NCBI RefSeq assembly: GCF_000503775.1
Contig: NZ_KI629782.1
Span: 558,001 to 622,000 of the forward strand
Origin: Brevibacillus panacihumi W25
GTDB taxonomy: Bacteria > Bacillota > Bacilli > Brevibacillales > Brevibacillaceae
Reading direction: 5' to 3'
DNA: 64,000 bases
The translations under genes and the position numbers were made by a program. Positions 44,101 through 51,273 of this stretch are shown here, one piece after another. The first letter of the stretch is position 1. Each line of letters opens with the position of its first letter. A model generated the notes under the pieces. That model had not been told where the DNA came from and searched no databases. It saw nothing but the letters and a program-made list of their open reading frames with translations.

Positions 44101-44579
44101 AGCAGCAAGACATCCACGCCACCCAGCAACAGCCCTTTTGCCTGGCGGTAGTAAGACTCGACCAATTCGTCAAACGTCACTCCCCCGGTGAGCGAGAGTG
44201 TCTTGGTGGTCGGTCCCATGGAGCCAGCGACATATCGCGGCCATTCCGGCGTGGAATAGCGATCTACCGCTTCCTTTGCCAATCGAGCTGCAGCAATGTT
44301 GATCTCCAAATCCTTGTCTGCGACGTCGTATTCGGCGAGGACTACAGATGTGGCCCCGAACGTATTGGTCTCGACGATGTCGGCGCCCGCTTCCAGATAC
44401 TTCTCATGGATTCCTCGGATGACATCAGGTCTTGTCAAATTGAGCAGCTCATTACAGCCGTCGTATTCCTCCCCGCCAAAGTCTTCTGCTGTCAGATTTG
44501 CCTGCTGCAGCATGGTCCCCATGGCACCGTCCAGGATTAAAATTTTCTGGGTAAGCTGTTCGCGAAAAGTAGGTTTCAT
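41133..44579 (-). CDS. metH: Cobalamin-dependent methionine synthase (1148 aa)
   Basis: MetH transfers the methyl of 5-methyl-THF to homocysteine through cobalamin. Domains in order: homocysteine domain with GLNCATGP and GGCCGTTPEHI; pterin-binding domain (GERTNVIGSRKF, FDPLVFPVGTG); B12 cap and binding domain with GDVHDIGKNL supplying the cobalt histidine; and a C-terminal activation domain ending RYFNAGPSVFDV. The ATG at 44579 has AAGGAG 7 bases upstream; the longer frame lies in the riboswitch leader. A SAM-I riboswitch precedes it. Confidence 0.96.
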   Translation of the reverse strand: MKPTFREQLTQKILILDGAMGTMLQQANLTAEDFGGEEYDGCNELLNLTRPDVIRGIHEKYLEAGADIVETNTFGATSVVLAEYDVADKDLEINIAAARLAKEAVDRYSTPEWPRYVAGSMGPTTKTLSLTGGVTFDELVESYYRQAKGLLLGGVDVLLLETSQDTLNVKAGGIGIRKAFAETGIEVPVMISGTIEPMGTTLAGQNIEAFYFSLEHLQPVSVGLNCATGPEFMRDHLRTLSGLANCGVSCYPNAGLPDENGHYHETPQGLAAKMRAFAEQGWLNVAGGCCGTTPEHIQAMAEALKDLKPRVNPGKSVSAVSGIEVVYVEDDNRPLLVGERTNVIGSRKFRELIAQGQYEEASDIARAQVKRGAQIIDICLADPDRDEYADMEKFLQFVSKKVKAPLMIDSTDVQVMELGLRYSQGKAILNSINLEDGLKRFEEVAPLIRQYGAAVVVGTIEEAGMAVTREKKLEVAKRSYDLLVNQFGVKPEDIIFDPLVFPVGTGDEQYIGSAKETVEGIRLIKQAMPACKTILGVSNVSFGLPAAGREVLNAVFLYHTTLAGLDYAIVNTEKLERYASIPEEERKLAEDLLFHTNDETLAAFTEFYRQKKKEVKVEASTLSLEERLARYVVEGSKDGLIEDLKLALEKYAPLDIINGPLMKGMEEVGRLFNANQLIVAEVLQSAEVMKASVSFLEPFMEKADSAAKGKILLATVKGDVHDIGKNLVEIILSNNGYEVVNLGIKVPPEQLIAACREQKPDAIGLSGLLVKSAQQMVITAQDLRDAGIDVPMMVGGAALTRKFTSNRIAPEYRGIVLYAKDAMDGLDLVNRLQNPQERQRLVEEQQQLQEALGATEPAVEEKKAKLPARSAVSRTVPIHIPPDCQPHVLRSYPISHLQPYLNLRMLLGKHLGVRGNVDKLIETGDEKVLQLYGLVEELLAEAKEKGNITAHGIYQFFPAQAQGDDILVYDPQDHSRVLERFTFPRQPEEPHLCLSDFLRPVESNEMDYVGFLTVTAGGGISEQSSTLKEQGDYLRSHVLQALALELAEAFAERIHHIMRDSWGIPDPAEMTMLERFGARYQGIRVSFGYPACPSLEDQAQLFRLLKPEQIGVQLTEGFMMEPEASVSAMVFAHPEARYFNAGPSVFDV

Positions 44580-44622
44580 CGGCTTTCTCCTTTTCTCTCC
44601 ATCGCTCTCGTTTTTGGGGATT

Positions 44623-44788
44623 AAAAAATCCTCTTCTAGTGAAAGAAGAGGATTTGTCCGCGGATACAGATACGCCTGAACCATCCTCTTATCTTTCAAA
44701 GCAAAGCGCTTTGCTGGAATTGGCACCGAATTTTATTCCGGTTGCCGAGGCTTCATCGGGCCAGTCCCTCTGCCTCTCTGGATAAGAG
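44623..44788 (-). promoter_or_regulatory. SAM-I (S-box) riboswitch with terminator
   Basis: The aptamer (44696-44788) begins CTCTTATCCAGAG and contains GGCAGAGGGACTGGCCC, GATGAAGCCTCGGCAACC and GGTGCCAATTCC, closing with GATAAGAG. It is followed by a terminator (44623-44655) AAATCCTCTTC / GAAGAGGATTT plus T-run. High SAM should stop transcription of metH-yitJ. Confidence 0.95.
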
Positions 44789-44834
44789 TTGTACAGCTAT
44801 TCAAGTTTTTGGAATTTACAAGACATTTGCAAGT

Positions 44835-44863
44835 ATCTTAACACCCCCTTGCCAGAGAGTCAA
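44835..44863 (-). promoter_or_regulatory. Sigma-A promoter of the metH riboswitch transcript
   Basis: TTGACT, 17 bases, TAAGAT on the minus strand, placing the start point about 40 bases before the aptamer. Confidence 0.8.
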
Positions 44864-44993
44864 TTGAGAATTTGTCTATTTCACTGAGGACATTGTGTAC
44901 TGGCCTAAATTTTGTGAAATCTAGACATTCGCCCACGCCAATCTACACGTTCGTGTATAGACTACAGCATAAAGGAAAGGAGGGGAAACAAAC

Positions 44994-45098
44994 ATGAGTA
45001 CTTCATTTTGCGGCAATGGGTTCTTCGGAGAAGCCTTTGCAATCGTGCTCGTACTGTTTATCCTGTTGGTAATCGTTGGGTGTTCTTGCGACGATTAG
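44994..45098 (+). CDS. YjcZ-family sporulation miniprotein, copy 2 (34 aa)
   Basis: The frame begins MSTSFCGNGFFGEAFAI and ends VLVLFILLVIVGCSCDD: a short Gly/Phe head and one hydrophobic helix ending IVGCSCDD. It is a paralogue of the gene at 14305-14400 (IVGCACD), sharing the unusual GC-x-CD tail. AGGAGG lies 10 bases before the ATG. A dyad TACACG-TT-CGTGTA lies about 40 bases upstream. Function is unknown beyond association with sporulation. Confidence 0.8.
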   Translation: MSTSFCGNGFFGEAFAIVLVLFILLVIVGCSCDD

Positions 45099-45259
45099 GA
45101 TAATACTTTCACCCATAAGAGAAAGGTCCTGGAGAAATCCCGGGCTTTTTTCGCTTTATCCACGTGAATATGCCTAGCGCTGAACTGTCCCGGTCGATTG
45201 TCAGTCCTCCTCTGTTTTGCTATCATGGGGAACGAAGTCCAACAAAGGAGCGAAACGCC

Positions 45260-45754
45260 GTGGAAACACTTCTCCCCCGCGACAAGGACGAATTTCTCGA
45301 TTGCCTGGAAACCGTCAAGGTGCTGGAGCAAAGCGAATTTGAGACATACAGTATCGTCAAACATACCGAAACACAGCAGCATTATCTGCGCTATTTTCTC
45401 GTCCATATCAAATGGATGGAGGGCGGGCAGCGCGATGAATACGACCACTTCCTGCCGATCGATTCCGACGATGTCTTGGGTTATCTGTTCGGCGAGCAGC
45501 CGTTTCATTTCCCGGACAACTGGCGCCGCCCCTATCTGCGAAGCGGAAACGACAATCGACTGATCCCGTTCGATCCAACCGAAAATTACGGCCTGGAAGA
45601 AGAAGCGAAAGCAGAGCTTGCGATGCGGGCTGAATTGGAGAATTTCAAACAGCAAATGCTAAACGCTGAGAACTTGAGTGCCGAGGAACGGGAGTCTTTG
45701 ACAAGAGCCTATTTCGCGAAGCTTGATCAAATTTTGAAAAAGCCGGAAGAGTAA
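45260..45754 (+). CDS. Hypothetical acidic protein (164 aa)
   Basis: A soluble protein starting VETLLPRDKDEFLDCLETVK (GTG start) with a mixed alpha/beta centre (HYLRYFLVHIKWMEGG) and a helical C-terminus (AKAELAMRAELENFKQQML). AAGGAG lies 9 bases before the GTG at 45260. Its stop codon is followed within two bases by the argS leader promoter. No family is recognised. Confidence 0.7.
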   Translation: METLLPRDKDEFLDCLETVKVLEQSEFETYSIVKHTETQQHYLRYFLVHIKWMEGGQRDEYDHFLPIDSDDVLGYLFGEQPFHFPDNWRRPYLRSGNDNRLIPFDPTENYGLEEEAKAELAMRAELENFKQQMLNAENLSAEERESLTRAYFAKLDQILKKPEE

Positions 45755-45755
45755 G

Positions 45756-45784
45756 TTGCAACTCCCCCCTTCATTGGCTATAAT
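45756..45784 (+). promoter_or_regulatory. Sigma-A promoter of the argS T-box transcript
   Basis: TTGCAA, 17 bases, TATAAT. It begins two bases after the upstream stop codon. Confidence 0.8.
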
Positions 45785-45789
45785 GCTGG

Positions 45790-46074
45790 AAGAATGTATA
45801 ATCGTGGATGAGGAGAGTACTCCGTGTGAGATGCTGTAGCGAGTCGGGGATGGTGAAAGCCCGATGCGGACCATGAGAGGAAGCGCCCCTCGGAGATGCT
45901 GCCTGAATGTCTGCCGTTTTGTCCGGCAGATTGCGTAGGGTTTAGCCGGGACTGCCCGTTATTGCAGATCAAGCGGTCTTTGCCCCCAAGAAGACATTGG
46001 GCAGGGACAACAAGAGTGGCACCGCGGGAGCACAACCTCTCGTCTCTTTTTCAGGAGACGCAGGGGTTTTTTCT
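45790..46074 (+). promoter_or_regulatory. T-box leader controlling argS
   Basis: The leader has the apical stem I region (GGGGATGGTGAAAGCCC), a specifier loop GAAG-CGC-CCCTCGGAG in which CGC (45884-45886) is an arginine codon, the T-box AGAGTGGCACCGCGG (46013-46027), and a terminator CCTCTCGTCTC...GAGACGCAGGGG with T-run (46036-46072). Uncharged tRNA-Arg should favour the antiterminator. Confidence 0.9.
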
Positions 46075-46122
46075 ATTTTGTGTTTGCGGAAAGATTACCG
46101 ATTTTGGAAAGGGGCAATACAC

Positions 46123-47838
46123 ATGAGCTATAAACATCAAGTAGCGGAGATGATCGCCTCCGCACTCGTCCATATGGGCGTGGATAATCTGAACAAGGAA
46201 CAGGTGTACGGCATGCTCGAGACACCGCCCAATCCCGCGATGGGAGACATCGCCTTCCCTTGTTTCCAATTGGCAAAAGCGTTGCGCAAAGCGCCACCGA
46301 TGATCGCCGCTGATCTCGCCGCGAACATCTCGGGCTCCCCTTTGCAGGAAGTAAAAGCAGTCGGTCCATACGTGAATCTGTTCCTCGATCAGGCAGCTGT
46401 CAGCACACAGGTCATCGGGACGATTCTGGCAGAAGGTGCATCGTATGGGAAGAGCAATCTGGGACAAGGACGCAACGTCCCTATCGATCTCTCCTCTCCG
46501 AACATCGCAAAACCCTTCTCCATGGGGCATCTGCGTTCGACGGTCATCGGGAACGCTATCGCCAACATCCTGGAAAAGCAAGGCTACAAGCCTGTTCGCA
46601 TCAATCACCTAGGGGATTGGGGCACACAGTTCGGCAAATTGATCGTCGCCTATCGCCTCTGGGGAGATGAAGAAAAAGTAAAGGCTGAGCCGATCAAGGA
46701 GCTGCTCCACCTGTACGTAAAGTTTCACGAAGAGGCAGAAAAAGATCCTTCGCTGGAGGACCAGGGACGCGAGTGGTTCAAAAAGCTGGAGGACGGCGAC
46801 GCAGAGGCACAGCATCTCTGGTCATGGTTCCGCGATGAGTCTCTGAAAGAGTTCATGAAGATCTACGACCTGATGAACGTCTCCTTTGATTCTACACATG
46901 GAGAAGCCTTCTACAACGACAAGATGGACCGCGTTGTCAGCCTTCTGGAAGAAAAAGGGCTGCTCACCGAATCTGACGGCGCACAGGTCGTCTCGCTGGA
47001 TGAGTACGATATGCCTCCATGCCTGATCAAAAAATCGGACGGTGCAACACTCTACGCGACACGTGATTTGGCGGCTGCTCTCTTCCGCCATGAAACCTAC
47101 GACTTCGCCAAAGCTGTCTACGTCGTCGGCAATGAACAGCGCCTGCACTTCCAGCAGCTCTATAAAGTCTTGGAGAAAATGGGCTATCCATGGGCGGCCA
47201 ACATGCACCACATTCCGTTCGGGATGATGCTCAAGGACGGCAAAAAAATGTCGACCCGCAAAGGAAAAGTCGTCCTGCTGGAAGAAGTGCTGGCACAGGC
47301 CATCGCAGACGTCCAAAAGGTGATCGAGGAAAAAAACCCTTCCCTCGCGAACAAAGAAGAAGTGGCGCGTCAAGTCGGAGTCGGCGCTGTCATCTTCCAC
47401 GACTTGAAAAACTATCGTCTCAACGACATCAACTTCTCCTGGGAAGAGATGCTCACCTTCGAGGGAGAGACCGGACCGTACGTGCAGTACACGCATGCGC
47501 GAGCCTGCTCGCTCTTGCGCAAAGGAAACTACCAGCCGGCAAGCTCATCTGAACTGGTGCCAGGCGCCCTGGAAGGCAAGGAAGCTTGGGCTGTCGTCAC
47601 GCTTCTGAACGCATTCCCGGAAGTAGTCGACCGCGCAGGCAGCCAGTTCGACCCGTCGCTGATCGGGAAATACGTGATCGATCTGGCACAGGTATTCAAC
47701 AAGTTCTACGCCAATGTTCGCATCCTCGCCGAAGAAGACGCCGTGAAGGCATCCCGCCTGCAGCTTGTCGCGGCCGTCGTCGTGGTTCTCAAAGAGGGAT
47801 TGCGCCTGTTAGGTCTGGCTGCACCCGAAGAAATGTAA
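46123..47838 (+). CDS. argS: Arginyl-tRNA synthetase (571 aa)
   Basis: A class I synthetase charging tRNA-Arg. The HIGH motif appears as FSMGHLRST after the ArgRS signature LSSPNIAKP, and the KMSKS loop as KKMSTRKGKV. An N-terminal additional domain (about residues 1-110) and an anticodon-binding DALR domain are present. The ATG at 46123 follows AAAGGGG; the longer open frame lies inside the T-box leader. Expression is set by tRNA-Arg charging. Confidence 0.97.
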   Translation: MSYKHQVAEMIASALVHMGVDNLNKEQVYGMLETPPNPAMGDIAFPCFQLAKALRKAPPMIAADLAANISGSPLQEVKAVGPYVNLFLDQAAVSTQVIGTILAEGASYGKSNLGQGRNVPIDLSSPNIAKPFSMGHLRSTVIGNAIANILEKQGYKPVRINHLGDWGTQFGKLIVAYRLWGDEEKVKAEPIKELLHLYVKFHEEAEKDPSLEDQGREWFKKLEDGDAEAQHLWSWFRDESLKEFMKIYDLMNVSFDSTHGEAFYNDKMDRVVSLLEEKGLLTESDGAQVVSLDEYDMPPCLIKKSDGATLYATRDLAAALFRHETYDFAKAVYVVGNEQRLHFQQLYKVLEKMGYPWAANMHHIPFGMMLKDGKKMSTRKGKVVLLEEVLAQAIADVQKVIEEKNPSLANKEEVARQVGVGAVIFHDLKNYRLNDINFSWEEMLTFEGETGPYVQYTHARACSLLRKGNYQPASSSELVPGALEGKEAWAVVTLLNAFPEVVDRAGSQFDPSLIGKYVIDLAQVFNKFYANVRILAEEDAVKASRLQLVAAVVVVLKEGLRLLGLAAPEEM

Positions 47839-47855
47839 GCTGTATCAAAAAAAGC

Positions 47856-47894
47856 AAAGCCGCTGCTCTCCATCCTCGGAAGCAGCGGCTTTTG
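47856..47894. terminator. Terminator of argS
   Basis: AAAGCCGCTGCT pairs with AGCAGCGGCTTT around a 13-base loop; convergent with the next gene. Confidence 0.85.
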
Positions 47895-47899
47895 CCATG

Positions 47900-48304
47900 T
47901 TACTCCTCATTTTGAGGTTTTTTGTTTTTCCCGAACCAAGTTTTGGCGACTAACTCGACGATCTGCTTGGGCAAGGAAACCGGAGCTTCCTGCTCCTTGC
48001 CGCTCGCATCCACCAGTCTGTACAGCAGGGCAGTGTCATCAGCGGGATCGGATTTCGTCTGCAGCTGCAAATCCCCTATTCGGCCCGCATCCGTCCACTC
48101 TTCGATCATGAGCTGATACTCGCCTGGTGCCAGCTCGATATAATCTTCCTCTGTTACGTCCACAATCGCATATCCATCATGCTCGATTTCGGCATCATAT
48201 GTATTTCCATTTGCAGATTCATAAAGCGCCAGCTCCTGTGGATCATTGAGATTTTCCTGCAATGCTGTAAAATCTGCAATCGTTACTTTGATTCGTTTTT
48301 TCAT
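47900..48304 (-). CDS. Hypothetical acidic protein (134 aa)
   Basis: A soluble protein starting MKKRIKVTIADFTAL with a beta-rich acidic centre (AIVDVTEEDYIELAPGEYQLM) and a basic C-terminal end (KTWFGKNKKPQNEE). GGAGGT lies 9 bases before the ATG. No family is recognised. It is convergent with argS. Confidence 0.7.
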   Translation of the reverse strand: MKKRIKVTIADFTALQENLNDPQELALYESANGNTYDAEIEHDGYAIVDVTEEDYIELAPGEYQLMIEEWTDAGRIGDLQLQTKSDPADDTALLYRLVDASGKEQEAPVSLPKQIVELVAKTWFGKNKKPQNEE

Positions 48305-48382
48305 CTGTTTGCTACCTCCTATTCAACACACTTCTCACACTGTAACACAGGAGACAGCCTCTGCCAATGATCCGGCGAACTG

Positions 48383-49246
48383 TTACTTCCCCAAGCGGCT
48401 CGGTTGACTCGACTGCCAGCGCCGCTTCACATCCGCCAGTTCATCTTCATGGTTTTTTCCCGGTTGATGGGGTGTTTCCAAAATAAATGGAATTTCCTGG
48501 AATTCCGGTGTCTGAAACAAATCCGCGAAGCCCTGCTCCGGGATGAACCCCGTGCCGATGTTGGCATGTCGATCCCTGTACGATTGGTGCGGATACATGG
48601 AGTCGTTGAGGTGAACTGCCTTTACATGCTGAAGATAGCCCAAAGCACGAGCGTGGTCAGCGACCTCCTCCCAATTATCTCCTTGCCAAAGTCCGCTGGC
48701 GAAAGCGTGGCAGGTATCGAGACAATATCCTACTTTTTGCGGTTGGTCGAGCAGATCCCTGACCTGCGTCAACTCCTCCAGCGTCGTTCCCATCCGATTG
48801 CCCTGTCCGGCGTTGTTCTCAAGCAATAGCAGAGTGCTGCCCTGCCATTGACTCAGTACTTCGTTGAGCATCCCGATCATTTGCAAATAGCCGTAAAGAG
48901 GATCAGACTTGGTGCCTTTGTACTGCCCGAAATGCACGACAATCCCAATGGATCCGCATGCCTCCGCAATTTCGAGGTCATTAAGCAAGGAATCCACCGT
49001 TACGCGATACATTGTTTTGTCGTCGACCGAAAGCTGGGTCGGGTACGGGGTATGTGCGATGGAGAGCAGGGAGTGTTCCTGACAAAACTGCTTGCAAGCC
49101 CTCGCATCCTGGGCATCAAATGCTTTCACCGCAAGAGAGCGCGGGTTTTTGGGGAAATATTGAAACGACCTGGCACCTTGCCCAAACGCGTTTTTGGCAG
49201 CCCCCAAGTAACCAGCGCGAATGCTGACATGACACCCCACCAACAT
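48383..49246 (-). CDS. nfo: Endonuclease IV (AP endonuclease, 287 aa)
   Basis: A TIM-barrel enzyme that cleaves DNA 5' of abasic sites using three metals. Signatures are GCHVSIRAGYLGAA near residue 4, VVHFGQYKGT, LLLENNAGQGNRMGTTLEEL, GYCLDTCHAFASG and HLNDSMYPHQSYRDRHANIG. The ATG at 49246 has GGAGG 8 bases upstream; the earlier GTG overlaps that site. It is probably active in spore or oxidative DNA repair. Confidence 0.93.
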   Translation of the reverse strand: MLVGCHVSIRAGYLGAAKNAFGQGARSFQYFPKNPRSLAVKAFDAQDARACKQFCQEHSLLSIAHTPYPTQLSVDDKTMYRVTVDSLLNDLEIAEACGSIGIVVHFGQYKGTKSDPLYGYLQMIGMLNEVLSQWQGSTLLLLENNAGQGNRMGTTLEELTQVRDLLDQPQKVGYCLDTCHAFASGLWQGDNWEEVADHARALGYLQHVKAVHLNDSMYPHQSYRDRHANIGTGFIPEQGFADLFQTPEFQEIPFILETPHQPGKNHEDELADVKRRWQSSQPSRLGK

Positions 49247-49294
49247 AACGTAAGCCTCCACACTTTTTTCTATTTTGGGATTGGACTGGGAATG

Positions 49295-50134
49295 TTATTC
49301 CACCTGCACCACGAATGGAACGGTAATTACCTTCCCGCGGTGCTGAAACTGGCCCCAAATCTTGTAGATGCCCGGCTGAGGAAAAGAGGTTACAAACCTC
49401 GCTTCTGGTCCGGTTGAAGCCTCATCCAGCGGGTGAACATGCAGATAATGGCCTGCATCCCGGGACAAGATCACTACATGACCTGTGGCCCCCAAATAAG
49501 GCTCCAGATCCGTGATCTGTTCTTTTGTACGAGCATCACGAAACGAGAAGGTAAGCGCAGTTTCCTCGTTAGCTTTCAATTTGACTGGTGAGAGCGCAAT
49601 TTCCTTATCCTCTACTTCTTTTACCCGCCCGAGATCCACCTGTATCGCTTCGGCCTTCAAAGTCGTTCCCTCGACTTCCAGCCACTCCCCCACTGTCGTA
49701 TTGTTGCCGCCGACAGGCTTGAAATCCGCAAACACCTTGTATTTGCCGCCTGCAGGGAACCTAAGGGGAAGACGGAATATCCCATTTCCCTGATACGATG
49801 GGTGGAGATGGGAAAAGTAAGACAGATCCTCACTTACGACAATAAGATGAAGCAGCTTCTCGTGATTCAGCTCAAAATCGTTCACAGGATTTCCTTCAGA
49901 GTCGGTGATGTGAACGGCTAGTTCCGCGTCTTCCTTCGCCTTTGCCGCTCCTGTTGTGAACGAAAATACCGCTTGCATCCGTTTGGCATCGCCATGTTCT
50001 TCGCTTTTATGTTCAATGTGGCTGTCGTGATGAGCTTCTGTTGGCGAAACCGCTTCTTGACCATCTGACTTGTCGCATCCAGCCAATAGACTGAGTATAA
50101 AAAGTGCTGCGACCATTCGTTCTGCCTTTTTCAT
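49295..50134 (-). CDS. YtkA-like lipoprotein, probable copper-related (279 aa)
   Basis: A lipoprotein signal with lipobox LAGC near residue 20 leads into a His-rich linker (HHDSHIEHKSEEHGD) and two YtkA/FixH-like beta-sandwich domains, with HLHPSYQGNG and HYLHVHPLDEAS as likely metal-binding sites. Such proteins have been linked to copper handling. The ATG at 50134 has GGAGG 8 bases upstream. A CsoR-like dyad lies in its promoter region. The copper role is inferred. Confidence 0.72.
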   Translation of the reverse strand: MKKAERMVAALFILSLLAGCDKSDGQEAVSPTEAHHDSHIEHKSEEHGDAKRMQAVFSFTTGAAKAKEDAELAVHITDSEGNPVNDFELNHEKLLHLIVVSEDLSYFSHLHPSYQGNGIFRLPLRFPAGGKYKVFADFKPVGGNNTTVGEWLEVEGTTLKAEAIQVDLGRVKEVEDKEIALSPVKLKANEETALTFSFRDARTKEQITDLEPYLGATGHVVILSRDAGHYLHVHPLDEASTGPEARFVTSFPQPGIYKIWGQFQHRGKVITVPFVVQVE

Positions 50135-50185
50135 CTTGGATACCTCCAACTTCACATGTGGATATTGGATTCAGGTTCGCAAAAT

Positions 50186-50198
50186 ATACCCCCCGTAT
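50186..50198. promoter_or_regulatory. Candidate CsoR/RcnR-type operator
   Basis: ATACCCCCCGTAT is a dyad with a central C-run, resembling CsoR/RcnR operators (TAC-C/G-tract-GTA). It overlaps a TATATT -10-like element 50 bases before the YtkA-like gene. Confidence 0.45.
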
Positions 50199-50250
50199 GT
50201 ATATAATGCCTATTTCTCTTGAACCTTACACTCGACTTGCTTAAAAAAAG

Positions 50251-50286
50251 AAAAAAGCAGCTTGTATGAAACATACAAGCTGCTTG
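50251..50286 (-). terminator. Terminator of the universal stress protein gene
   Basis: AAGCAGCTTGTATG pairs with CATACAAGCTGCTT around a 3-base loop, followed by TTTTTT on the minus strand. Confidence 0.9.
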
Positions 50287-50300
50287 CTATTTTGCTTCCG

Positions 50301-51164
50301 CTATTTTTTCACGATCAACAAAGGAGTTCTCGCCCGATGGACCAGCTTGAAGGTGACACTTCCCATCATGGTTCCGGCTACGCCACCCATTCCGTGATGG
50401 CCGAGAACGATGAGATCTGCTTCTTGTTCTTTTGCTGTTTGCTTGATCACCGTTGCGGGATCGCCGATCAGGACCTGACTTTGATACGTTACGCCTTTTT
50501 CCTGCATCATTTCTTCATAGGGCAGCAAGGTTGATTTTCCCCACTCCTCCAATGTCGCTACATCTTGCCAGCCAGGTCCATACGCCCCTGCATAGGAGAC
50601 AGGAGGCGGAACTACTGTAACCAGCGAATATGTGACATCCAGGGACTGGCTTAACGCGGTTGCTTTCTCGATCGCCTCTTTGGCTTGTTCAGACCCATCT
50701 ACTGCGATCAGCACTTTACTCCATGGAAAACGTTCTGCATTTGTCTCATCCGAAATGAGGAAAACGGGCAGCTTTACATCATGGATCGTCGGGTAGCTGA
50801 CACTTTGCATCAGGTAGCCCATCAAACGCCCGTATCCGTGCGTGCCCATGACCATGGCTTCGAAATTGATTTTGGAAAATTCATTGATGATTTGCGGTAC
50901 GTCGCCAAAACGAATTTCCAGCGTATAGGGGATACCTGATTGATCAGCAAGTTCTTTTACCTTCGCCAATTCTTCATGTGCTTCTTGCAATTGGTATTCT
51001 CTCAATTGCTTTTGGCCTAATTGGTTAATGACGTTTTTGGATGGATAAAAAGGAACAACATGCAGCAATGTCAGCTCATGCTTGTCCTTGGCATACGCCA
51101 GGGCAAATCGGAGAGCTTGCAGAGATTGTTCTGTATCATCGACCGGCACCAAAATTCGAGACAT
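50301..51164 (-). CDS. Tandem universal stress protein (287 aa)
   Basis: Two UspA domains in one chain. The first begins RILVPVDDTEQSLQAL, with MGTHGYGRLMGYLMQS near residue 110; the second begins KVLIAVDGSEQAKEAI and ends LGHHGMGGVAGTMMGSVT, a G-x2-G-x9-G(S/T) ATP-binding motif. The first domain's motif ends QS rather than GS, so only the second may bind ATP. GGGAG lies 7 bases before the ATG at 51164. An inverted repeat overlaps its promoter. Confidence 0.9.
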   Translation of the reverse strand: MSRILVPVDDTEQSLQALRFALAYAKDKHELTLLHVVPFYPSKNVINQLGQKQLREYQLQEAHEELAKVKELADQSGIPYTLEIRFGDVPQIINEFSKINFEAMVMGTHGYGRLMGYLMQSVSYPTIHDVKLPVFLISDETNAERFPWSKVLIAVDGSEQAKEAIEKATALSQSLDVTYSLVTVVPPPVSYAGAYGPGWQDVATLEEWGKSTLLPYEEMMQEKGVTYQSQVLIGDPATVIKQTAKEQEADLIVLGHHGMGGVAGTMMGSVTFKLVHRARTPLLIVKK

Positions 51165-51204
51165 TCTAACACTCCCTCTCAATCAGGTTTCAATTGGTTA
51201 TCTG

Positions 51205-51243
51205 CCCCTATTGTAGTAACACGGGAATCATTCTACTATAGGG
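51205..51243. repeat. Operator-like inverted repeat upstream of the universal stress gene
   Basis: CCCCTATTGTAG (51205-51216) and CTACTATAGGG (51233-51243) are complementary at 10 of 11 positions. On the minus strand TACAAT, a -10-like hexamer, lies inside the distal arm. Confidence 0.5.
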
Positions 51244-51273
51244 AACTCTCCTGATCTTTGATCTGATTTTCCC

